Source of the DNA: Aurifilum marmelostoma
Taxonomy: Eukaryota > Ascomycota > Sordariomycetes > Diaporthales > Cryphonectriaceae
Length of the DNA: 64,000 nt
Assembly (NCBI GenBank): GCA_027559495.1
Contig: JAMXSV010000008.1
Span: forward strand, 1,798,001 to 1,862,000
Reading direction: 5' to 3'
Both the position numbers and the translations under genes were made by a program. A model generated the notes under the pieces. The model had not been told where the DNA came from. It saw only the letters and a program-made list of their open reading frames with translations, and searched no databases. Below, piece after piece: positions 55,673 through 64,000 of this stretch; the stretch's first letter is position 1, and every line of letters begins with the position of its first letter.

Positions 55673-58476
55673 CCTGCCTTTCTTTATAAACTACGAAGGA
55701 CTTGTTAAAAAGAAAAAGCGAAGTAAAGAACGAAATCTGAGGTTTTCTGGCCGGCTATATAAGAGACTGTGTAGTTGGTGCTTCGGCTTGATGCTGGAAC
55801 GATGGGTCTTTCTGATCTCTTCGCCGGGAAACACTCTTTCTTATATACCCGAGAGAGTAGTTAATGCCATAGTATTCGGCACTCTAAGTAATATGAATAC
55901 AATATGGCGATATCCTGCACAATCCTCAAACATCATTTCGCCCTTCATGACGTCGCCCGCTGTCCCTGTACTTGCTGATACTCATCAATTCCACTCACTA
56001 CCCGCTGTCCACCAAGTACACAGTGAATAGGACGCTATGGTCGGTCTCCTTGTACTCACATGCAGAAGGGGGAATGGTGTTACACACGGCGGCGAGGCGG
56101 AGACACAAAGGACGCCTCCTCCCTGCGTGGAGGTTGATCTCTTTCCGAAAGGATACCTGGACGGACCGCCTCTTCTCACAACGTGGTCGACGTCGACATT
56201 TCGACGAAGTTCAAAAGCAGCAGGTCCTCTGGACCCAACAATACCGGTCAAATATTAATGTCACCCGTCTGATTGGCTGACCACCCTGGTCCCCCCCGGG
56301 ACTTGTTGGCGGGTGTGGTTGAAAGGCAGCCTTGGCTGCAGCTTGGAGTTGCACCAGAGGAGTGCATCTTACGCGTCACCAGCGGCAGGGCCCATTTTAA
56401 CCAGGGGGTTAAGCTTAAGGCAAACAAGACGGACAGCTGGTCCAGCCCCAGATCGTGCAGCTTGCCTGGAAGGGTGGTTGGTCCCACCTTGATGTGACCT
56501 CCGTTAGGTGGAATCACAGACCGTTGTGATGGGAAAGAAAGTCCATCAAGGGATCACGACCGAGTCTTTAGGGAATTGGAGCGCTTTGGGGCCCCGCCTA
56601 TCCCCTCCCATTTCGCCAGCCATTCATGTCCTACGTCCCCGAGTATTTTACACGCACATGTAAATTCTATCGTGGCGTGGCAGACTTCGAGAGCCAAATC
56701 ATGTTGTGCATTAATGCTAATAACCTCTCTCAAGGTAGGAGGGTCCTTTTGGGAAAGTATTATATTCGATTATATTAGAAAAATAAGCTACTAGTTACCC
56801 GGAGTATGTAAGCAGACATGTACAAACCTAAATTAAGTGCCGACGTGCCTGAACACACTACCCTACTACTCTGCGTAATTCGTTCCTCTTCAAGAACCAA
56901 GGAATAGCCTGGCTGGCTGAGGAGGAACGAGGAGGAAAGCAGGTCTTTGCAGATCACCGTGAAGGGTTGACGCGTCCCCTCATCAAAGCAGGTGCAAGGA
57001 CAGACGGTGAATGTAGTTCCGCGCGGCAATGTAACTCATCAAGAAGCCCTTCCCGCCCGCCAAGACCTGCGTAAAGGTTCCCTTGGGAGTCTGTCGCGCT
57101 CGAGATATTGCTTTGTCCGGAAGGTGTGTATGAAACGACTGTGCAGTGGCGCCGGGAAGTGGGAGCGCATCTGGGAGAAATACATAAGCCCCTGCACGGG
57201 GCGGGTCACATTGTACTTCTGATGTACCCCAGGGGGGGGTCTTGCAAGGGGAGGATGAATTCCTCAGCTACTTCTTTGGCTATGGAGGTTTCCTTAGATC
57301 GCGGGAGAGATCCGTTTCTTAGCATGAGCATCCTTGTCCCTTCTTCCACGATTGACTTATTACATCCTGCTAGCCCCGTATATACACCTACAGCCGTGGC
57401 TCCGGGTTGGTGGATACAGTACAGACATGGCCATCGTGGGCCCATTCTTCACATGCTCTGCTACGCTGCCGTTGCTCCCTCGCTCGTGACGGACCTATAG
57501 GTCAACGCTGATTAGTATTATGTACAGACCAACCAATGAGGATCATGCTTGTAAACACGGTATAAGGATTAAAGTACTTGGGGTGTAGACGGGGACCCCA
57601 CCTCTTACAGGGGAGCTGATGGCTGATCCATCACCAGTGAGCACAGCACTTACCAGAGATATGCATGAGCACAGCTGTTGAGGATCGCAAGTGATTCGTC
57701 AGGCAGTAGTACTGTATCTCGTGGCGCCCTCCGTTGCAGAAGGGCAGTGATTATCGGTGGCATCTTTTATGGCCCGCCAAGAAGGCATTTGATACCAAGA
57801 GCAGATGATCGGTGATGATTTTAAGCCCGCTGCCCGACCAGTACAGCGTTGACGTGATAGGATTGTCAAAAATCACTTATTTATCCTCCCAGAGAAACAC
57901 TTGGTGCCCAAAGGATGGGTCCAGATGCTGTGTCTTGTCATCTGCCTGATCTTATGATCAAATTCCAAAGAAAGAGTATCGGTCCAGATACTCGCTGTTT
58001 TCCTGTTGGACCATTATTTTTGTTTTACCATCGTCCATGACGACCTTGCTTGATGGATAGTGTTATTATCACTTTATTGTGATCAAGAAAGGGCCTTGAT
58101 GTTTTCATCAGACAGTCAAGGCAGGAAAAAAACCTCTTCGCTGCCCGAGCCCAGAGGGGGGTGGGGGATCAGAACCTGATCCGACAGGAGGACACCTCGT
58201 TTCTGGCCCCTTTCTGTAGGCAATGATGAGGAGTGGATCTCGAGTGCTTGATTATAGGCACTTTGTGTACCGTAGTATATTATACTGTTGTAAAGATGTA
58301 CGAATCTCTCTTGTCATCATATTTGCAAGATCTGCAAAAGCGTAACCCAAGGTCGCAGTTTTGCAAGCAAGGCCACAACACCGACGCCCAAAACAATAAA
58401 GTACCTCGCATTCCCTCACTTAGCAAAGTAGGTATCCCAGTACCATCCTTTACCACGGTCGAGAAAAAAAAACAAA
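55673..58476. other. Long intergenic region
   Basis: 2.8 kb. The part next to 55672 is the dioxygenase promoter. Frames such as the one at 57108-57500 have no domain or plausible splice pattern. No tRNA or other RNA gene recognised, and no repeat similarity to the island. Confidence 0.5.
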
Positions 58477-60076
58477 CTAACCCAAGGGCGTGAGACCTCC
58501 CCTAAACGGCCTCTGTGCCCCGTTCACCTTGTCGTCATCTACCCGCCACACTCCTTTTGTCTTGTCGTCGTGCAGCTGCCAGCTCGTGCCCTCGGCTAGT
58601 CGGTGGAAAGCTTCGTGCCCCTCACCCCTGTGGCTCTTGAAGAGCAGCGGCTCGAACGTGGTGCCGGCCTTCCTTTCGTCCGCGCGCATGCGCCTCTGCG
58701 CCTGCTCCAGCTTGGACTTCTCTGCCACCACCTCGCGGAACTCGCCCCGGTCCAGCGCGTCCACGACCCCAGACCAGGCCCTCCTGGACTCCCACGGGTC
58801 CTGTCTCTCCACAGGCTCCACGTTTATGGGCGCGGGCCTGTTCTCGATGGCGTCGACGTCGTACTTCTCGAGCACCTCGCCGGTCTTGCTGTCCTTGACC
58901 GTCCATCCTTCGCTCCAGCAGCCCTCGACCTCGTAGATGGGCGTCTTTTTCGGGTCGTCTTTACGGTACATCTTTGCTTCGAAGGAGTTCTTCTTGCCCC
59001 TGAACACGCCCGCCCCGCTGAAGGTCATCTCGCTCACGTAGCCCGAGCTGGAGACGATGGTGTATGTGCCCAAGACCTCCGGGTACAGGCGCCCGGAGAG
59101 GAATCCCCGGACCTTGACGTCAGGGAGGGGGATCAGGTACTTCTCGTCGTCGTATCTGTCGATGGAGAGGATGGCGTGGCCGACCTGCTTGATGTCCACG
59201 CTCGAGCTAAAGGTCATCTCCACCCGCGCGTAGCCGTCGGCCCGGATCCCGTTCTCGTCGTCGATGATCGCCATGGCTGTGATCGGAGGGTGGTGGCTGA
59301 CCTGTTCTGCGACCAGGTGTGTCGATGCTGGCTTGCTGCCGCTGTTTGTCCCCAGGCTCAGCCCAGCTACATCCTTCTCCCCTCCTTTCTTCGACTTTGT
59401 CTTGGTAGTCTTGCCGTTTGCATCCTTGGACTTGTTGATGTTCTTGCTGCTGGTCGAGGGCACCTGCGTCCACGAAGCCAGGAACAGCTCGCCCAGAAAA
59501 GCGTTCAGCGGCTTCTTGATGCTCACGGTGGGCGAGCCTGCCACGTAGAACTGGCTGCGCATGGCGATGAGGATCATGCGCAGGACGAGCAGGCTGCGCC
59601 TGGCTGGGTCAGACTCGAGGGCTGGGGCGGCGAACACGCCTGGTCTCTGAGCCCAGCAGTGGCCCACCTCGACCACGGACGAGGGTGCCAGGAAGAAAGG
59701 TGGCGCCGTGACGTTGCTCAGGTCTCCAGACACAGATGATAAGAACTGTGGACGACGAATGCCGAGTTGGCGTTGGTGTTAGCGGATTGCTTCACACAAG
59801 ATAAGCACAGTGAGTGGGTCTGTCAGGATCCCGCGTTCGACTCTCTTTTTCTTATTCTTCTTGGGTTCCTCTCTGCCCGGAGTGAATCATATAGTAGTAA
59901 CTTGTTCAGCTGACACTTACCCTGACCAGATCTCTGAACCTCGAGGACATGGACACCTTGCTCGAGCTGCAAGGGTCCATACTCCGGCCCATCTCAAATG
60001 ATGGAGTGTTCATGTTGTTGTGTCGTGGGCTGAAAGGCCCAGTGGGAGAGGGCAGAGCGCCGACTTCGATACTCAT
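58477..60076 (-). CDS. Oxysterol-binding protein-related protein, short Kes1/Osh4-like
   Basis: Two exons, 59921-60076 and 58477-59745 (175-bp intron, donor GTAAGT, acceptor CCACAG, phase 0), give 474 residues. The ORD lipid-transfer domain fills the chain; there is no PH or ankyrin domain. SGDLSNVTAPPFFLAPSS (lid/N-term), KKPLNAFLGELF at about 129-140 and the signature EQVSHHPP at about 199-206, where the two His bind PI4P phosphate in yeast Osh4, are present. The C-terminal charged helix RRMRADERKAGTTFEPLLF is also typical. It should exchange sterol and PI4P between membranes. Odd: a Lys/Ser/Gly-rich insert (KSKDANGKTTKTKSKKGG) between these motifs. ATG 60076 begins a 52-residue lead exon. 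Confidence 0.9.
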
Positions 60077-61149
60077 CTTGGGTAGGTTAAGGGTAAGCTG
60101 GGTTATTATTGTTTTCCTAGAAACTGAACGTTGCTAAAGACTTTGTTGTATAACTGTTGTTTCGGTGGAATTATATGTTTGCACTTCTGTGGTTGGAGGC
60201 CCAGTTTCGTCAACGATACAAGGACTCTCTCTTCTTCATCCGCACATGCGTACAAGATAAAGTTGTGGGACAAATTCAGATGAGATGAATGATTTGAAAG
60301 CGTTCAAGAGGAAAAATCCAAACAGTCAGAAGAAACCAAGAAAAAAGGAGAGGAACCATGCCCGAATTTAAAGTGCAAAACAGTTCAATCAGCGACAGCA
60401 CATACACGTGCAGGGACCCTGAGAACACAAGACGTTTCAAATATGTACCATCGTCGTCCCTGGCGTGCGCCGCACCGCCATTACCCCTCTCCAGACACGA
60501 TTCCACTCTGCCCCCATGTGGACCACATAGAGTAACAGCAGCACTGCCGATCCGGATCCGGTCACTGGCTTGTGAGTGGTTGAGCGCGGTAGAGAGCCGC
60601 AGCGGAAGCCAGCGCATCCGATGCGTGTACTGTGGTAGTCCAAAGCCAAATTTTCCCACTCAAAGGCACGTTACCTCTCTGCTTGGCTCTGCACGGCTTA
60701 CAGCAACTAACAGCGTAGTGCCCGCTGACCGCTGGTTCTGGACCACCACCTGTTCCCACGCACTTTGAGACAATCACTACTAAAAGAGACCGGCGGCAGA
60801 ACCAGCACCACTATAGATTTATTTTTATCGTTACATCCACTAGAGAAGAGCATTCATTGTCCATCAGGCACTGACGAAAAGTGCTCGCACTAAATCGGGA
60901 CTGACAAGCTGGCTTTTGGTACGTCAACCAAGCTCACGGCGTACCGCAGGATCCAGACTGTTGGGTCTGGCTAGTGGAGTGGATGCTGTCGGTAACGAGG
61001 GCACCCGGGTAGCTAGTGACATGTGAAAAAGATCATATGCTGCTGCAGAATCTCCAAGACAAACCTCCTGCTAGCTCCAGGCCGCACTCCAGACGACCGT
61101 TGCTTGCGGTACTATACTTAGCAGCTATCTTCAAACGTAATATGTAAAT
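60077..61149. other. Intergenic
   Basis: 1.07 kb; OSBP promoter and acetyltransferase 3' flank. Frames at 60276-60777 overlap on both strands and lack features. Nothing seen. Confidence 0.5.
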
Positions 61150-62120
61150 TTACTCAAGCTTCCTGGGAAACCTCTTCATCACCATGGACCTGTGGCATCC
61201 ATCAGCGAGTGGGCCGGCCAACACCACAGCCGAGCCGGCGCCCCAGTCCTCGCCCTCGGCCCTCGTCACACCCCAGAGCTCGGTGATCTTGAGATCCTGC
61301 GGCTCGACGTCCTCGAAGCCGAGCCGCCTGTAGAGGGGATAGCCCAGGGGCGATGCCTCCAGCCAGTGCATCCTACCCTCCCTGTCGGCGAGCTCGTTAC
61401 CCCAGTTAAGCAGGGCGGTTCCGGCCCCGAGGCGCTGGCGTCCTGTCCTGCAGGCGAGAATGTCCAGATCTGGCAGCAGGAATTGTGTTAGTTATCTCTC
61501 TAGTGTGTTCATGATCCGAACGGTGGTTGGCTCCGTTCTGTTTCTCTATCTTTCTCTCTCTCTGCGTGTCTTTCTCTTATCAGGTCCCCAGCCTAGATCG
61601 GTACTCACGCAGGACCGGGTCCCCCCTTCATGTACTTCCTCCGCAGCCGCTTCAGGTCTCCGATGAAGGCCCTATAGACATCCAGATCCACGCCCTCGCC
61701 CAGGCTCTCGGCAGTAACTTCCTTGACGACGTTCCACTTCTCCTCCGGTAGTGGTTCCTTGACCAGCTCCCACTTGGCGAAGGCGACGGTCTCTGGGCTG
61801 GCACCCTCCTCCTCTGGATGCAGTTCAGCCAGCATGATGATGATCTCGACGGCTGGTGGGGATGAATCGTTGGCCTGGGCGGGCTGCTTCTCCTCCTTGT
61901 TGCTGTCGTCATCGTGCGGAGGTCCGAAGAGCTCCTTGCAGAAGCGATCTCGCGCATCGTCTGTGGGGCCACCTGGGAACATCAGACGGTCCATGATGCC
62001 GGGCCCAAAGGCGTCGAAATGAATTGAGGTGATGTCCTGCGCGTCGGCCGGCGTTGCCCTGCGGACTGTGACGCGGGGTTTCGGGCTGGAGGAGGAGGTT
62101 GCCGTCGTAGTCGATGCCAT
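61150..62120 (-). pseudogene. GNAT-family N-acetyltransferase, with apparent one-base frameshift
   Basis: Two exons, 61609-62120 and 61150-61469 (139-bp intron, donor GTGAGT, acceptor GCCAG). The N-terminal part VTVRRATPADAQDI is the GNAT beta1 start, and the acceptor block TGRQRLGAGTALLNWG is the acetyl-CoA-binding motif A; YPLYRRLGFEDVE is motif B. As given, a run of six G (complement of 61621-61626) puts exon 1 one base out of phase with exon 2. With five G, exon 1 would end KGDPVL and join LDILAC in frame, recreating the expected beta4 strand, total about 276 residues. Fungal members of this arrangement have unknown acceptors. Confidence 0.8.
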
Positions 62121-63035
62121 GACTGATGGAAATGAACAGGTGAGTACTTCTTAATGTATTCAATTTCTTACTGGTGACTTCTGAGGCCCAGTGGTGCTGG
62201 GTATGGTCAATGAGAACAATAGAGACGCAGCAGGGTTCACAGGTGTGCCATGTCTTTATAGGAACTGAGTTGATCTCAGAATGTGTTGCAACCCGGCTGA
62301 AGAGGTCATCATGGCACTCAACTAAGAAGATTGACGCCTACTTGAGCGTAGCTTCCCATGCATGGCTGCTTTGAATGTACACCGGCGTGACTCACCTGCC
62401 ACCTGCAGTTGTACAGCACCCTAATACCCCGCGCTGTGGCATGCCACTATGAGGGGAGTAGGGCTTATTCTAGAGCCCGAACTCCCTAGAGAAGCCCCTA
62501 TATCTTGAAGCTTATCAGACAGGATAGAGGGGAACAGCAGACTAATGCGCTGTAAGCCCACTAGAAGGTGATACTTGACCGAATTTGGGCCTATAACAAC
62601 AATAAACCTACAGTCTCACCCACCTTGCATGATGCATACTACAATCATCCACACACCTGACTTAATGCTGTCATTATTTTATCAACAACTATTAGAATGC
62701 ATCCTCTACTGCTCACTGGAAATTATCTACAGTCAGCTCTCCATATCTCAGTGCGGCAAAGGCTGCTCTCCAGACTTCTTGTAGGCGACAGCAAACAAAT
62801 TAACACTTCTTCTCTTCTTCCACACAACATCCAGCAAGTCATGGGAAGATTGTCTCAAAAGGGCTTATGCACCGATTTACAGAATAATGATCGATATTGA
62901 AGTATCAAGTGATCTTGAAAATTCATATATACATCGAATGTTAAACCACAGTCCACCTCACCCTTCTCTTCAACCCCCTTCCTTCATGTTTCAGGCTTCC
63001 TCCTCCTCCTCCTCCTCCACCAGCTCATCAACCTC
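62121..63035. other. Intergenic between acetyltransferase and GH6 genes
   Basis: 0.9 kb containing the acetyltransferase promoter and the 3' flank of the cellobiohydrolase gene. Nothing else seen. Confidence 0.5.
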
Positions 63036-64000
63036 TCAGAAAGCCGGGTTCGCATTGGTCAGCAGCTGCACAAAGTACGCCTCGAACCAGGTGCCCGCCT
63101 CGGGCGCCGGCTGCAGCGCATCCGAGTACCCGCAGTGGTAGTCGTACCGCGTCGAGCTCGTGTTGCTGGTGCCGTCGCTCTCGCCGCCGGGCTTGACCCA
63201 CACAAAGGCGTCCTCGATGTCGAGCCCCGTGTCCGTCGTGGGCCGCGTGCCGAAGCCCGTGCCGATCACGTTGCACCAGTCGCCCCAGGCCTGCTGCTCC
63301 GTCGGCTGGACGCCCGAGCGGCCCTGGTCCGTGATGAAGTAGGCGTCGAAGCCCTGTGCCTGGAGGAGCGGGGCGAGGGCGGTCACGTAGAGGTACTCGT
63401 CGTAGTTGGAGTCGCCCGATGTGTACTGCAGGTCGGGTGTGAGTAAGAAAGAAAAAAGCAAACCATGGTTTTCTGATCTTGGTATGGCATGTATTGTCTG
63501 TTGCTTACCGAAGGGGCAGATGCTAGGTTCCATCCGTTGTAGTTGGCCACGTTGGTGGCAAGCCCGCGGATGGCAGCAGCTTGGGACGCGTTGGCGTAGA
63601 CCTGGCCAAAGAGATCGGCAGCGGGACCGATGTTGGCACTCCAGCCCTGTAGAGACCATCGTCATTAGCAAACAAAGAGGTGGCTACCAGAGGACCATGA
63701 AGATGAGCAGGCAAAACACAGAAGAGGTTCGAGACTTACGAGCCAGCCAGCATGACCAGCGTCAATGTACATGGCCACGTTGGGCAGGTTCAGCTGGATG
63801 AGGGCGTAGTTGACACACTCATAGTAGGCACTCTGGGCCTCGGCGCACTCGGTCACGGCAAGGTTGGTCACCATGTTGGCCAGCGAGTCGGGCTCGATGA
63901 CGAGGATGGTGCGGATGTCCGAGTATTCCTGGATCACTGCCTTGATGCTGTCGATGTACGCGTAGTCTGATACAGATTGTAGTCAGGATCAATCCTGCCT
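63036..64000 (-). CDS. GH6 cellobiohydrolase II (Cel6A-like), 3' part
   Basis: The last three exons on the minus strand are 63740-63966, 63509-63646 and 63036-63425. An intron runs from 63967 to at least the window edge, and the 5' part lies outside. About 250 residues visible. RTILVIEPDSLANMVTN carries the conserved Asp that acts as general acid in Trichoderma reesei Cel6A (D221). AMYIDAGHAGWLGWSANIG, QGFDAYFITDQGRSGVQP, DWCNVIGTGFG and AFVWVKPGGESDGTS are all GH6 signatures, and CAEAQSAYYEC gives a conserved cysteine pair. It cleaves cellobiose from non-reducing cellulose ends, extracellular. A cellulose-binding module, if any, would be at the missing N-terminus. All visible exon joins are in phase. 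Confidence 0.95.

Noticed and set aside
58603..59739. 378-residue plus frame over the OSBP gene
   Set aside because: Antisense shadow; the minus strand has the EQVSHHPP signature and correct splicing.
1..64000. CRISPR arrays, rRNA, tRNA genes
   Set aside because: No regularly spaced repeats, rRNA-like blocks or tRNA cloverleaf sequences with A/B boxes were recognised by eye; a tRNAscan run would settle the tRNA question.

Overview
The window is nuclear DNA of a filamentous ascomycete (Pezizomycotina, most likely a Sordariomycete). The evidence is GC-rich genes with short (about 70-180 bp) GT-AG introns, secreted saprotroph/pathogen-type enzymes (GH6 cellobiohydrolase, GtaA-type glutaminase, RNase T2, extracellular intradiol dioxygenase), and a large AT-rich block whose mutations are all C-to-T/G-to-A transitions, as expected of repeat-induced point mutation (RIP). 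There are no bacterial-type operons. Species cannot be fixed from the sequence alone.

Left arm (1-30.5 kb, normal base composition): 3' part of a short-chain dehydrogenase; an MFS (DHA1) transporter with one intron; a doubtful small membrane protein; a secreted Gly/His-rich low-complexity protein; a four-exon GtaA-type glutaminase; a divergently transcribed acyl-CoA carboxylase pair (biotin carboxylase/biotin carrier subunit and carboxyltransferase subunit, about 370 bp between start codons); a ten-exon RNase T2; an HhH-GPD DNA glycosylase tail to tail with an FAD monooxygenase that has a GC-AG intron; a GFA-type (Mss4-like zinc fold) protein; and a disordered hypothetical protein.

Centre (30.5-51.7 kb): a 21-kb AT-rich island fully explained as three LTR retrotransposons stacked inside one another. 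The outermost is a Ty1/copia element (minus, about 5.1 kb, duplication ACTTA). A Ty3/gypsy chromovirus (minus, about 8.0 kb, duplication GCTAT) sits inside its RNase H region. A second copy of the same gypsy family (plus, 8.0 kb, duplication GTATC) sits inside the gag of the first. All coding regions are destroyed by RIP-type mutation, but RT, RNase H, integrase, zinc-knuckle and chromodomain vestiges can still be read. Only about the outer 100 bp at each end of the island keep the unmutated LTR sequence.

Right arm (51.7-64 kb, normal composition): a gene-poor stretch; a five-exon secreted intradiol ring-cleavage dioxygenase; a short Kes1/Osh4-like oxysterol-binding protein; a GNAT acetyltransferase; and the 3' part of a GH6 cellobiohydrolase running off the right edge.

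The genes do not form an evident biosynthetic cluster; the only clear functional pair is the divergent carboxylase. Two genes (carboxyltransferase, acetyltransferase) carry an apparent extra G in a G-run that breaks an otherwise intact family match, and the RNase T2 first intron is out of phase by one base, so either assembly indels or real inactivating mutations are present. No convincing wholly new system was seen; the most informative structures are the triple nest with its RIP edges and the non-canonical carboxylase pair.
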